In this document: one piece after another, positions 25,218 to 34,712 of the stretch
Layout: every line of letters begins with the position of its first letter
Numbering within the stretch: the first letter of the stretch is position 1
Assembly: GCA_019695335.1 (NCBI GenBank)
Contig: JAIBAF010000034.1
Span: 1-37,932, forward strand
Reading direction: 5' to 3'
Length of the DNA stretch: 37,932 bases
Source: a bacterium
GTDB taxonomy: Bacteria; CLD3; SB21
Position numbers and translations under genes: made by a program
The notes under the pieces: generated by a model
Database searches by the model: none
The model's input: the letters and a program-made list of their open reading frames with translations, nothing else
What the model was told of the DNA's origin: nothing

Positions 25218-25247
25218 TGTCACTTCGAGCTTTGTCGAGAAGTGACA
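25218..25247. repeat. Palindromic dispersed repeat, copy A
   Basis: Arms TGTCACTTC and GAAGTGACA (9 bases) around a 12-base centre with GAG/TCGA. Its reverse complement aligns over 30 bases with copy B at 25273-25302. A C-G pair in one stem is a G-C pair in the other, a compensatory change. Confidence 0.8.
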
Positions 25248-25271
25248 AAAATTTTATAGAATCCTTCGTTC

Positions 25272-25303
25272 ATGTCAGTTCTCGACCTTGCTCGAACTGA
25301 CAT
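25272..25303. repeat. Palindromic dispersed repeat, copy B
   Basis: Arms ATGTCAGTTC and GAACTGACAT (10 bases) around TCGACCTTGCTC. It is the inverted relative of copy A, 25 bases away, in the gap between two minus-strand genes. It could help end transcription from 25319, although no T-run follows. Confidence 0.8.
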
Positions 25304-25318
25304 TACGATTCACTAATT

Positions 25319-28300
25319 TCATCGAATCAACAACATTTTCTTGGTCTTGACGAACGACGACGATTTGATCCTATAAAAATACACGCCGCTCGCTGCACTT
25401 TGTCCATTCAGATTGGTACCATCCCACAATACACGATATTGTCCGGCCAATTGAAAGCCATTGGTCAGCGTTTTTACTTTCTGGCCAAGCATATTGTAAA
25501 CGCTGAGTTCGACGGTTTCGTCTTTTGCCAGATCGTACACGATCGTCGTCGTCGGATTAAAAGGATTGGGATAATTTTGATTCAGCGAAAATGCTGATGG
25601 AACAACATTCGTTCCTTCAAATTGTTCGTTTTCCATTAATTTAAATAATCCCAATTCCGTCACAAACGCTTTGGCTTGACGTTCGTTTTGAAAGACCTGT
25701 GTGCGCAAAGGTTTCCATCCATCGACGGTGTAATGGTAAATAAATAACTTCCCTGGATTTTTCCATGCCGACGGTTCGTACGTCATTGTCAGTTCCAGAG
25801 GTTGCGCCCACGAACCGGATGGTCCGAATTCGACTATGGTTTCACCGGCTTGTTCTTTTTCAAACGCCGTGAAATACGTTTCGTTTTTTAAACTCAGTTT
25901 AGGAATGGTCAGAACGGATTGTTCACTCAACGATTTCAGTTGCGCTGTCAAGCTCGGTTTGGCGAGTGTGACATTAAATGAGCGTATTTGCACTACGGCG
26001 CTACCGGTTACCGATGTTGCGTGTGTGCGAATCGTATACGCTCCGTTTTGAGTAAATTCGATGGTGCCATGATAAATGCTGCCGCTGCCGCTCATGATCA
26101 CTGATGCTGAATCGCCGCCAATGATCCGTCTGACGACCGGAACGCTTTGAAGCGTCGTATCGCCTACGACATAAATATCCGCGTATTTTGATAGCGCCGG
26201 ATTTTGAAGAACGGACGTAGTGAGCGTCAATGCAATCGGGGCAGAAACCGTAACCGATACCGAGGCCGTATCTAGTCCGCCGTTGCCGTCAGTGACGATA
26301 TACGTAAACTGATCATTACCCGAGAATCCGTTATTGGGTGTATAAGTGATCGTTGTATCGCCTGAATTTTTTACGGTACTTCCATTCGTTCCATTTGAAA
26401 CGGATTGAATGGTTAACGTATTGCCATCGGGATCGATATCGTTATTGAGCACATGAATCGTAACGGCTGTTTGGAAAGTCGTTGTCGCATTATCATTCGC
26501 AGCTATCGGCTGCGCATTGACAGCATCAATAGTGATGTTAAAAGTATCCGAAACGGCTGCATTGCTGTCATCGGTTGCTGTAACATAAATCGATACGACG
26601 CCGGTCTGGCCGGTAATAAATGACAATTTTAATCGCCCGCCGATGACGAATGGTGTAATTTTCCCCGGATTCGATGTTCCAACGCTAAATTCTAAATTCG
26701 AATCATCCGCATCAGAAAAATGTGCGGCAATGGAGTCGAGCGTGGTGTCGGGATGATTGATCGTGACGGAAAAATCGGAGTACGCAAGCTCAAGCATTGG
26801 CAATTGATTGGTTGGTGAAGTCGGCGTTGCACTTAATTCATTGGAAAACCCGCTTGCGTTGAAAGCATTATCCACGGCGACGATTCTGAAATAATATGTC
26901 GTTCCAGCGTTTAATGAAAAAAATGTTTTTGTTGTGTCTCCAGTTGTAGTCGAATCAATCTGAATAGTCGGATTAACCGATGTTCCGCTGAAAATGCGGT
27001 AACGCAATATATCCGGTTCGCTGTTTTCCATCCATGATACGGTCACAAGACTGTCGCCTGCGACAACAGAAATCAACACGGGCGCATTGGGGGCGGTAAT
27101 GTCCCCGGGCGTGACGGCAACTTCGTTGGAGTAGGCGCTGAGTTGATGAACGGTATCGGCGGCAGCGACGCGGAAAAAATAGGTTGTGCCATTGTTCAGG
27201 GGAGAAATAACTTTGGACGTATCGTTAATTCCGCTTGTTGAATCTACCAGCAACGTGGGGTTCGGAGACGTACCTTGATAAATATAATATTTTAAAAAAT
27301 CCGGCTCCGTATTTTTTTTCCACGACAATGATGCCTGTCCATTGCCGGAAAGGGCAATTAAATCTTTAGGCGCAGCCGGCGGTACATCCGGTGCAATGAA
27401 GGTGTCGATCATCGCCAAACTGCGAAGACCTGTGAAATCTTTGGCGTAGATGAACATCCGGTATGTACTGTCTTTTTGTAAAGAACTTAAATCGGGATCG
27501 AAGCTGACGTTCACGTTGCTTCCCGATGCAAATCCGCTGTAAGACAGTGTCGCCGTATTAACCCCGGATTTGTGGAAATAATATTCCAGTGACGCAACGG
27601 GCACAACAGCTTGTGGCGCGGCGTATGTTTTGAAAAACGAATTCGCGTTCAGAATACTCCACTTTTCATTCGCGTCTTTTGCGCGAAAATACAAGGTGTG
27701 AAATCCTGACGGAACTGAGCCTATATCGACAGTGAAATTTTTCGTGATATCTGTTCCGGCAGAGATCGATAATTGGCTGCCTGCGCCTAGCCCAGGATCG
27801 TTGTCGATAAAATATTCGAGTTGGACAATGTTAGGTAATCCGGACGGTGCAGAAAAAGTTTTGAAAAACGGATTGGCATTTAAAACGGTCCACTTTCCGT
27901 TCGCGTCTTTTGCCCGAAGATACAAGGTGTGAAATCCTGACGGAACTGAGCCTATGTCGACGGTGAAGTTTTTTGTGATATCCGTACCGGGAGTGATCGT
28001 TAGTTGGGTTCCCAAACCTAGCCCAGGGTCGTTGTCGATGAAATATTCAAGCTGGACAATGTTAGGTAATCCGGACGGTGCAGAAAAAGTTTTGAAAAAC
28101 GGATTGGCATTTAAAACGGTCCACTTTCCGTTCGCGTCTTTTGCCCGAAGATACAAGGTGTGAAATCCTGACGGAACTGAGCCTATGTCGACGGTGAAGT
28201 TTTTTGTGATATCCGTACCGGGAGTGATCGTTAGTTGGGTTCCCAAACCTAGCCCAGGGTCGTTGTCGATGAAATATTCAAGCTGGACAATGTTAGGTAA

Positions 28301-28819
28301 TCCGGACGGTGCAGAAAAAGTTTTGAAAAACGGATTGGCATTGAGCACCGTCCAGAGTCCTTTGGAATCCTGCACGCGAACGTAGAGTGTATGAAATCCC
28401 GAACTAAGTGCGTCCGTATTGATGCTGAACGATTCGGTAATATCGCTCCCAATAGGATTGACAACGACATTCGTTCCAGCTCCGAAGCCGGGATCGTTGT
28501 CAAAAAAATATTCCATCTTCACTATATTTTGAAGCGCCGGACCGGCTCCGTACGTTTTGAAGAACGGATACGCATTCGTGATACTCCACAAACTATTGTT
28601 ATCGCGCGTACGTACGTACAACGAATGAAACCCATCGGATATTGTGGCCAGTGGCACGCTGAAATTGAGCGTGACACTCGCGCCAGGAGCCGCCACAGTA
28701 ATCGGAGTTCCGTTACCAAAACCCGGATCGGAATCGATAAAATATTCCGCGCGGTTTATGTTTTGACCGGCAAGCCAACCCGTACAGAGCCACCAAAAAA
28801 CAAACAGAATTTTTTTCAT
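25319..28819 (-). CDS. Large secreted repeat protein with FlgD/Por-type sorting tail
   Basis: 1166 residues with a signal peptide (ending in WLAGQ). Residues about 20-406 hold five ~77-residue repeats, each with EYF(I/F)D(N/S)DPG, GFH(T/S)LYxR and NA.PFFKT motifs, followed by a degenerate sixth. Next are two FN3 domains (about 475-660), a cadherin-like or Ig-like region, a second one with NDIDPDGNTLTI and GNDQFTYIVTDGNGG, a strand-rich segment, and a C-terminal domain with PNPFNPTTTIVYDL, SVYNMLGQKV and SGVYFYRI. That tail is the type A sorting signal of the Por/type IX secretion route in many FCB bacteria. Two repeats are identical at the DNA level. Probable surface protein. Confidence 0.88.
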   Translation of the reverse strand: MKKILFVFWWLCTGWLAGQNINRAEYFIDSDPGFGNGTPITVAAPGASVTLNFSVPLATISDGFHSLYVRTRDNNSLWSITNAYPFFKTYGAGPALQNIVKMEYFFDNDPGFGAGTNVVVNPIGSDITESFSINTDALSSGFHTLYVRVQDSKGLWTVLNANPFFKTFSAPSGLPNIVQLEYFIDNDPGLGLGTQLTITPGTDITKNFTVDIGSVPSGFHTLYLRAKDANGKWTVLNANPFFKTFSAPSGLPNIVQLEYFIDNDPGLGLGTQLTITPGTDITKNFTVDIGSVPSGFHTLYLRAKDANGKWTVLNANPFFKTFSAPSGLPNIVQLEYFIDNDPGLGAGSQLSISAGTDITKNFTVDIGSVPSGFHTLYFRAKDANEKWSILNANSFFKTYAAPQAVVPVASLEYYFHKSGVNTATLSYSGFASGSNVNVSFDPDLSSLQKDSTYRMFIYAKDFTGLRSLAMIDTFIAPDVPPAAPKDLIALSGNGQASLSWKKNTEPDFLKYYIYQGTSPNPTLLVDSTSGINDTSKVISPLNNGTTYFFRVAAADTVHQLSAYSNEVAVTPGDITAPNAPVLISVVAGDSLVTVSWMENSEPDILRYRIFSGTSVNPTIQIDSTTTGDTTKTFFSLNAGTTYYFRIVAVDNAFNASGFSNELSATPTSPTNQLPMLELAYSDFSVTINHPDTTLDSIAAHFSDADDSNLEFSVGTSNPGKITPFVIGGRLKLSFITGQTGVVSIYVTATDDSNAAVSDTFNITIDAVNAQPIAANDNATTTFQTAVTIHVLNNDIDPDGNTLTIQSVSNGTNGSTVKNSGDTTITYTPNNGFSGNDQFTYIVTDGNGGLDTASVSVTVSAPIALTLTTSVLQNPALSKYADIYVVGDTTLQSVPVVRRIIGGDSASVIMSGSGSIYHGTIEFTQNGAYTIRTHATSVTGSAVVQIRSFNVTLAKPSLTAQLKSLSEQSVLTIPKLSLKNETYFTAFEKEQAGETIVEFGPSGSWAQPLELTMTYEPSAWKNPGKLFIYHYTVDGWKPLRTQVFQNERQAKAFVTELGLFKLMENEQFEGTNVVPSAFSLNQNYPNPFNPTTTIVYDLAKDETVELSVYNMLGQKVKTLTNGFQLAGQYRVLWDGTNLNGQSAASGVYFYRIKSSSFVKTKKMLLIR
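27840..28301 (-). repeat. Two identical 231-base tandem copies
   Basis: Bases 27840-28070 and 28071-28301 appear identical, and the partial similarity continues on both sides. Each copy encodes one 77-residue repeat of the surface protein. Perfect identity, including silent positions, means a recent duplication or ongoing conversion. Confidence 0.9.
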
Positions 28820-28851
28820 AAAATTTTTTCTGTATTCAATTTCTGTGCGGG

Positions 28852-29862
28852 TTAATTATTGGATTTCGCTTTCACCGTCACGTTACTCAAGTCTGAATTC
28901 GCTGTAATTTCATAGATAGACGGAATAGGCGGCACGCCGGAAAGAACATACGCGTTATTTTCACTGGTATCGAACATGCCGCAGTCGGCGCCGCCAAAGC
29001 CGGCATTGTCTGCCGGGCCAGCGGGTTGGATCTGCCATCGTGCGTCGGCGCTTCCGGTTAAAGTAAAGACCGATGACATTGATTGATTTATCTTACAGAA
29101 ATAGGGAGTGCCCGTATAAGAATTGAATTGCGTGCTGTTTGAAATGCAGTTATAGGGAGTGCTTCCGGTAACCGTGAAAGTGCCTTGATATAAAATGTTA
29201 TTATTAAATTGTATCGAATGAATGGTAACATGTTGTCGAATAACATTATTAAAAACTTCCCCGGTAGTTGAATAAGGGATATATAGCGCAGAATAAGTAG
29301 TGCCAGCTTTATCGATGAAATTATTTTTGATATAGATACGCGTAGCGCCATTAACTCCGTCAGAACCAACATTGATGGTTGGATTACCACTGGAACTATT
29401 GTTTTGGAAAAGATAATTTTGTGATATCGTAATACTGTCTTTGTTGGAATAAATGTAGATAGCCGCTTGAGAATTTTCTTCAACGAAGCATCTTTTAACG
29501 CTGATTTTGTCTGTATTGATATACAGCGTCCCGGTGAATCGTATACCCATGACCACGGTTCCTTGTGAACCGGCATTGAACGTACATTGACCTACAGATG
29601 CGGCATTCGTATCGGCCTGTAAACCGGTATTTTGACCCAGGAAAAAACCAGGCCCAAAAATAAACAATTTTTTAGTAAAAGTAATACCTGCATATGGTGT
29701 GCCCGATCCTGCTATCAGGATGGTGTCACCACTTGATGCTCCGGAATGAGCGGCAGAAAGCGTTGTGAAATTGGCGCCCGGACGATTGTCAACCGTCCAT
29801 ACTTTTGCTTGAGCTGAAAAACTCAATAACACGAGTCCAATGAAAACGAAACATGATTTCAT
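28852..29862 (-). CDS. Secreted parallel beta-helix-like protein
   Basis: 336 residues with a signal peptide ending in AQA. The body has the pattern of right-handed beta-helices: short strands with asparagine ladders (ISQNYLFQNNSSS, IKNNFIDKAG, VFNNVIRQ, IQFNNNILYQG) and a start (FTTLSAAHSGASSGDTILIAG) typical of the first turns of such proteins. The ending PSIYEITANSDLSNVTVKAK has no obvious sorting tail. A Shine-Dalgarno AAGGAG lies eight bases before the ATG. It precedes the large repeat protein by 32 bases on the same strand; the two probably form an operon. No catalytic residues are assigned. Confidence 0.75.
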   Translation of the reverse strand: MKSCFVFIGLVLLSFSAQAKVWTVDNRPGANFTTLSAAHSGASSGDTILIAGSGTPYAGITFTKKLFIFGPGFFLGQNTGLQADTNAASVGQCTFNAGSQGTVVMGIRFTGTLYINTDKISVKRCFVEENSQAAIYIYSNKDSITISQNYLFQNNSSSGNPTINVGSDGVNGATRIYIKNNFIDKAGTTYSALYIPYSTTGEVFNNVIRQHVTIHSIQFNNNILYQGTFTVTGSTPYNCISNSTQFNSYTGTPYFCKINQSMSSVFTLTGSADARWQIQPAGPADNAGFGGADCGMFDTSENNAYVLSGVPPIPSIYEITANSDLSNVTVKAKSNN

Positions 29863-30162
29863 GACTTTTTCTCCTTGATGTAAATTGAAAAGAATTTTAT
29901 GTAAACAAAATTTTGTAAAAGCCGGTCATCTTGACTGAAATGCCGATCCTAAAAATCGATACACTGTCAACTTCTATTACCTGTTACAGATTTCTTGCGT
30001 GTGTGATGAAGTGCAAAGTGGGTATAAACGGGTCAGTTTATGGTAGCTAATTTACCAATAAGTCGCAACGAAAAAACCACATATTTGGGTGGGTATTAAT
30101 TAATAATAATTTGTCAAATGAATAAAAAAGATTTGCAGACTAATACACAATTTTTGTGTATT
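29863..30162. other. 300-base gene-free upstream region
   Basis: AT-rich DNA between the NarL-type regulator and the secreted beta-helix gene, both minus-strand. It should hold the promoter of the 29862-25319 operon. A perfect 12-base palindrome ACAAAATTTTGT lies at 29905-29916 and the 21-base palindrome at 30142-30162. I see no gene. Confidence 0.6.
30142..30162. promoter_or_regulatory. 21-base palindrome AATACAC-N7-GTGTATT, copy 2
   Basis: A perfect inverted repeat with 9-base arms (AATACACAA / TTGTGTATT) and a 3-base centre. It touches the stop codon of the NarL-type regulator and lies about 280 bases before the next minus-strand gene. It shares arms and length with the copy at 11643. No T-run follows directly on the minus strand, so an operator or repeat is more likely than a standard terminator. 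Confidence 0.5.
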
Positions 30163-30810
30163 TCAGCGGGTTTTTAGAACTTTTGAGATGAGTTCCGCTT
30201 TGGAATGGACGTGGAGCTTTTCGTAAATATTGCGGATGTGAAAGCGGGTAGTTTCCATGGAAATGCCAAGCCGGTCGGAAACCATTTTATAACTAAGTCC
30301 ATCAACGAGGGCATGCACGACGTCTTTTTCACGCGCCGTAAGCGATTCCGGAATAGTCGAACCGGATTGATTGGAAAAATATTCCGTGACCTTCCGGGCG
30401 ATTTGAGGCGACATGGGCGCGCCACCGGCAAAAAGCGTCAGAATATCCTGTTTAATGTCGGTAAATGGAGCGCTTTTAAGTACATAACCGTTAGCGCCGG
30501 CGCGAAGTGAACTGAATATTCTGTCCGCATCATGATAAACGGTAAGCATCATGATCTGTATGGCTGGAAATCGTTCTTTGATAGGACGAATGCCATCAAT
30601 ACCGGACATGCCGGGTAATTGGACATCCATGAGAAGAATATCCGGAGTGGTTTTACTCGATGTTAAAAATTCTTCTACGGATGCAAAAACGCCCACCGAC
30701 GTCATATCGTTTTGCAAACGTAAAAAGGCATCGATCGCACTGCGGATGCCTCGATCATCTTCGATGATAGCTACTTTGATCAATTTAGCACTGGGTTTTG
30801 GCTTTGCCAT
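30163..30810 (-). CDS. NarL/LuxR-type response regulator
   Basis: 215 residues from the ATG at 30810, which fits the family start; an upstream ATG adds eleven hydrophobic residues. Receiver domain: acidic pair in AIIEDD, phosphoacceptor aspartate in LLMDVQLPG, Thr in MLTVY and Lys in YVLKSA. The C-terminal 65 residues are a LuxR-type helix-turn-helix (LTAREKDVVHALVDGLSYK, TTRFHIRNIYEKLHVHSKAE). It directly follows the HisKA_3 propeller kinase, the kinase class that pairs with NarL regulators, so the two are a probable cognate pair. Confidence 0.93.
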   Translation of the reverse strand: MAKPKPSAKLIKVAIIEDDRGIRSAIDAFLRLQNDMTSVGVFASVEEFLTSSKTTPDILLMDVQLPGMSGIDGIRPIKERFPAIQIMMLTVYHDADRIFSSLRAGANGYVLKSAPFTDIKQDILTLFAGGAPMSPQIARKVTEYFSNQSGSTIPESLTAREKDVVHALVDGLSYKMVSDRLGISMETTRFHIRNIYEKLHVHSKAELISKVLKTR

Positions 30811-30863
30811 AAGAAAGCTCCAAACTATACTATAAACAATCACATAAACATGTGGGTTGTTTT

Positions 30864-33800
30864 TTAGAGAGAAACTGTTATCGAAAAACGAGTTCCGTAC
30901 GGCTCGCCATCCATATTCAACGCAGCGTGCAGCCTTTCGGCACGCGCGCGAATGTTGCGCAATCCATGACCGGCCGACATGACGTTCGGTGAAAAGCCAA
31001 CACCATTGTCAGAGACGGTCAATATCAGGTTTTCCTGTAAAGGCCTGACTGTAATGTGTACGTGCGTAGCGTGCGAATGCTTGAGGATATTATTACATAC
31101 TTCTTTAAAAATAAGGTATACGTTTTGACGAACTTCCGGTTTAAGCGTGCGATCGACCGTTGGTATTTCCGCGTTGAGATCAACGGTCATGCCGCCGGCC
31201 GGCAAAGAAGTGAGCGCATATTCTTTCATGCGTGTCAGTAAATGGATCAGGGTATCGTTGCGTGCATCGATGGACCAGACAATGTCACTCATCGATCCGA
31301 TAATGTCCCGGCTCATGCGGCCGATTTCGGTCAGCAACGATTGCCCTTCCATCTGATTGACGCCGGATTGCACAAGCTCCGAATACAAAGCGATTTTACT
31401 CAATGATGAACCGACGTCATCGTGAAGATCGCTGGCAATTTGAGTACGCAACCGTTCAATACGCAAAAGCTGGGTTACGCGGGTGCGGTAAATTGTCCAC
31501 AGCGTACTAAAGATCGTTATAATCATAATGCCGCGAAACCACCATGTTTCCCACCATGGCGGCGTGATAGTCAGCCGGACAGCCAGACCTTCGTTATTCC
31601 AGATACCGTCGCTATTGGATCCCCATGCATGGAAAACATATTCCCCCGGTTCTAAATTGGTATACGTCACAGAGCGCCGGGTGCCGGACGATGCACGACT
31701 CTCATCAAAGCCTTCCAACATGTACGCATATTGATTACGCGAAGGATTGGCAAAATGCAAAGCGGCAAATTCAAATGAAATAACATTGTCGGCATAGCTC
31801 AAAATAATATGTTTGGTGAGCACAGGCTCTGTCCCAAGAGGATAGGTCAAATTGAATCGTTTGAATGATGTAAAAACGACCGGCGGAATATATGAATTGT
31901 CTCGAATACTATCGGGAAAAAACCGATTGAATCCGTTGATCCCTCCGAAAAACAGTTCACCCGATGCTGAGCGGTAGACTGCAGCATTGTTAAATTCATT
32001 GCTTTGAATACCGTCGCTTTCGAAGTAATTTTTGATTTGTACCGATCGTTTTGAAAAAAAATCAGTCGTATCGTTTATGCTCAAATGGATCAACCCGTTA
32101 TTGGTACCGGCCCAAATATTGTTACTGACAAAAGTAAGGGATTGAATAGTCATACTGGACAATCCATCATCGGTCGTAAGCGTCAGCCACTTTCCGGATT
32201 TTGGATCCATGCATGAGAGACCATTGCCAAGCGTTCCGATCCACAACCATCCTCGTTCGTCCACCAATAAAGCGATTACATCCGGTCCTTTAGTATTTTC
32301 GGACATGTAGGGCCCAAAAGCCCATCGTTCGAAGGAACCACCGTTCCATCGTGCAACGCCAAGGTTCGTACCAATCCATAGATTTCCGGATGAGTCGGCC
32401 GCGAGGCAATGAATATGGTTGCTGATAATAGAATGTGAATCGTTTTCAGTAGATTCGAATCGCATCCATGAGCCGTCTTCATTTAATCTGTTCAATCCTT
32501 GTGCATCGGTGCCCACCCAGAGTTTTCCATTGGCATCTTCGGCCAGCGATGACAGTAAATTGCCACTAAGAGATGATGGATCATTCGGATCGTTCAAATA
32601 GCGAATAAATTTTCCTCGGACAGGATCCCATCGATTGAGGCCGTTCTGCGTGGCTATCCACATTGTACCATTGCGTGCCGACAGCATGGCCATGATATAA
32701 TCATTGGACAAACCGTTTTTAGGATCACTGGTAAAAACAGAGCGGTATCCTTGGTCGAACCGATTGATTCCTCCTCCAGACGTACCGATCCAGAGCGCAC
32801 CGGAAGAGTCGATCGTAATCGCTCGGACGTCATTGTGCGTGAGCGCGTCCTGACCGGTCGTGATGTGAGGAAATTTGCGCAAAAAAGGATCCCAGCGATT
32901 GAGTCCGCGATGCGTTCCCGCCCACAATGTACCGGCGCGATCGACTAAAATGCTCCAAACCGTATTGTCCGACAAGCTATGGGGATTCATGGATTCGTTA
33001 CTGAAATGATCGAAACGGTCAGAACCGGGATATTTGACGCTCAGGCATTCCAATGATCCAACCCATAACCGCCCAAATCCGTCGGCTCTCAGGCTGAACA
33101 ATCGTTCTGACTGCAGTGAACCAGGATTGTCACGATCTGGAATCCAATGAATAAAACTATCCGAAATTTCGTCATAGCGATCGAGCCCTCCGTATGTTGC
33201 AATCCATAGAAAACCGTTGTGATCGATTTCCAGCGCAGTGATAAGATCGTGAATTAAACCAGATGGCTTTTCAGGATCGTGCCTGTAATATTTAAAATTT
33301 TCGGTTGTAGGATCAAATCGAACTAAACCGCCACGAATCGTTCCCACCCAGATCATGCCGTTTTTATCCTGGATGATCGATGAAACAGCCGGATTCGTAA
33401 CTCCGAGTGAAGGAGGGGCTTCAAAAGAATAACGTTTGAACTTTCCTGTTGCAGAATCCAGGAGGTTTAGTCCTGATGAAGTGCCAACCCAAAGGCGCCG
33501 GTTGCGGTCTTCAAAAATTGCGCGAATTGAATTATTGTCGATACTGGTTGGATCACCGGGATCATTGCGATAACACACAAAACGTCCTGTCGTACGATCG
33601 TAACGATTTAATCCGCCGCCGCGCGTGCCAATCCAAAGCATGCCTTTAGAGTCTTCGAATAATGCACGGATATGATTATGCGATAATGAGAGAGAGTCAC
33701 CGGGAATGTTTCTGAAAATTTTAAATTCGTACCCGTTATATTGATTCAAACCGTCTTCGGTTCCGATCCATAAAAAGCCGTACCGATCCTGGATCATCGT

Positions 33801-33929
33801 AAAAACAGTTATTTGCGACAAACCATCCTGAAGGCCGAACCGATCAAATTCCGGTTTGACGGATTGTGAACGGAGTAAACCAGAAGGGTAGATTACGACA
33901 AAAACAATTATCCACTCAAGGAGTTTCAT
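30864..33929 (-). CDS. Two-component-propeller sensor histidine kinase
   Basis: 1021 residues from the ATG at 33929, chosen because it begins a signal peptide (ending in LRSQS). About fourteen blade motifs of the LW(I/V)GT..GLNR(Y/W)D type suggest two seven-bladed Reg_prop propellers, followed by a Y_Y_Y domain (YAYMLEGFDE, YVFHAWGSNSDG). One transmembrane helix follows (after PPWWETWWF), then a HisKA_3 domain with the phospho-histidine in SDLHDDVGSS (about residue 835) and an ATPase domain with DNGVGF and a GHGLRNIRARAE box. The sensor faces the periplasm. Partner: the NarL regulator downstream. In Bacteroidetes such propellers often sense polysaccharide pieces; the ligand here is unknown. 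Confidence 0.93.
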   Translation of the reverse strand: MKLLEWIIVFVVIYPSGLLRSQSVKPEFDRFGLQDGLSQITVFTMIQDRYGFLWIGTEDGLNQYNGYEFKIFRNIPGDSLSLSHNHIRALFEDSKGMLWIGTRGGGLNRYDRTTGRFVCYRNDPGDPTSIDNNSIRAIFEDRNRRLWVGTSSGLNLLDSATGKFKRYSFEAPPSLGVTNPAVSSIIQDKNGMIWVGTIRGGLVRFDPTTENFKYYRHDPEKPSGLIHDLITALEIDHNGFLWIATYGGLDRYDEISDSFIHWIPDRDNPGSLQSERLFSLRADGFGRLWVGSLECLSVKYPGSDRFDHFSNESMNPHSLSDNTVWSILVDRAGTLWAGTHRGLNRWDPFLRKFPHITTGQDALTHNDVRAITIDSSGALWIGTSGGGINRFDQGYRSVFTSDPKNGLSNDYIMAMLSARNGTMWIATQNGLNRWDPVRGKFIRYLNDPNDPSSLSGNLLSSLAEDANGKLWVGTDAQGLNRLNEDGSWMRFESTENDSHSIISNHIHCLAADSSGNLWIGTNLGVARWNGGSFERWAFGPYMSENTKGPDVIALLVDERGWLWIGTLGNGLSCMDPKSGKWLTLTTDDGLSSMTIQSLTFVSNNIWAGTNNGLIHLSINDTTDFFSKRSVQIKNYFESDGIQSNEFNNAAVYRSASGELFFGGINGFNRFFPDSIRDNSYIPPVVFTSFKRFNLTYPLGTEPVLTKHIILSYADNVISFEFAALHFANPSRNQYAYMLEGFDESRASSGTRRSVTYTNLEPGEYVFHAWGSNSDGIWNNEGLAVRLTITPPWWETWWFRGIMIITIFSTLWTIYRTRVTQLLRIERLRTQIASDLHDDVGSSLSKIALYSELVQSGVNQMEGQSLLTEIGRMSRDIIGSMSDIVWSIDARNDTLIHLLTRMKEYALTSLPAGGMTVDLNAEIPTVDRTLKPEVRQNVYLIFKEVCNNILKHSHATHVHITVRPLQENLILTVSDNGVGFSPNVMSAGHGLRNIRARAERLHAALNMDGEPYGTRFSITVSL

Positions 33930-33994
33930 AGAATGAAGATCAAAATTTGAAAAGAAAAAACTACAACATAAGGACGGGCATGTCAATAAGAAAT

Positions 33995-34708
33995 TTAGCG
34001 CAAAACCGCTTTGATCTTTGTTGCATACCGGCGGCTGACGACAAACGGTTCGGTTATGGTGTGAATATACACATGGTAGGATTGATTTGGAAGCGGCTCG
34101 ACACGATCGACCAGTTCTAAATTAATCATAGTACCGCGGTGAATACGGAGAAAATATTTTTCCGGAAGGCGGTCTTCCCATTCTTTCATCGTTTTCGATA
34201 ATAAAAACTTTCCGGTTTGAGCCGTAATTTCGGTATAATCGCCGGCCGATTGAATATATAAGATATTTCTGATTTTCAGAAAAAAAGAACGATGATGATC
34301 GGCGATAAAAAGCCGGTCGTCGTATTCAAATTTTTTCGGATGATGGGGCACGGTCTCATGATTCTTCAAGCGGCGCAACGCGACGTCCAGGCGCTGTGCA
34401 CTGACCGGCTTCAAAAGATAATCAAGCGCGTTGACTTCGAATGCGCGGATCGCATACACGTCAAAAGCCGTCACAAAAATAATTTTGCACGGAACGGAAA
34501 GACGTTCCAATAAATCAAACCCGGATTCTCCGGCCAATTGAATATCGAGAAAAATTACATCCGGTACGTATCGTTCTACGGCAGCTGTCGCAGAAGCAAG
34601 ATCATCCGCTTCGCCTATCACTTGGATTTCAGAATGGTTCGCCAGCATCAAGCGCATCTCGCGGCGCGCCAGCCGTTCATCGTCTACGATCAGGGCTTTG
34701 TATGTCAT
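33995..34708 (-). CDS. LytTR-family response regulator
   Basis: 237 residues. The receiver domain has VDDERLARREM, the phosphoacceptor aspartate in VIFLDIQLAGESG, Thr in FVTAFDVYAIRAFE, and Lys in DYLLKPVS. The C-terminal half is a LytTR DNA-binding domain (ILYIQSAGDYTEI, FLRIHRGTMINLELVD, VVSRRYATKIK). LytTR regulators pair with LytS-type kinases; one lies two genes upstream in the same operon. It ends 65 bases before the propeller kinase start. Confidence 0.94.
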   Translation of the reverse strand: MTYKALIVDDERLARREMRLMLANHSEIQVIGEADDLASATAAVERYVPDVIFLDIQLAGESGFDLLERLSVPCKIIFVTAFDVYAIRAFEVNALDYLLKPVSAQRLDVALRRLKNHETVPHHPKKFEYDDRLFIADHHRSFFLKIRNILYIQSAGDYTEITAQTGKFLLSKTMKEWEDRLPEKYFLRIHRGTMINLELVDRVEPLPNQSYHVYIHTITEPFVVSRRYATKIKAVLR

Positions 34709-34712
34709 CGGC

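Noticed and set aside
27840-28301. CRISPR-like repeat array
   Set aside because: The repeats are long, contiguous, in frame and code for protein repeats; there are no spacers.
28391-28855. 154-codon plus-strand frame opposite the large repeat protein
   Set aside because: Antisense to a clearly coding signal-peptide/repeat region; basic, low-information sequence.
30142-30162. Standard rho-independent terminator for the NarL-type gene
   Set aside because: The stem is AT-rich with a 3-base loop and no T-run directly follows on the minus strand; the same palindrome occurs elsewhere away from gene ends.
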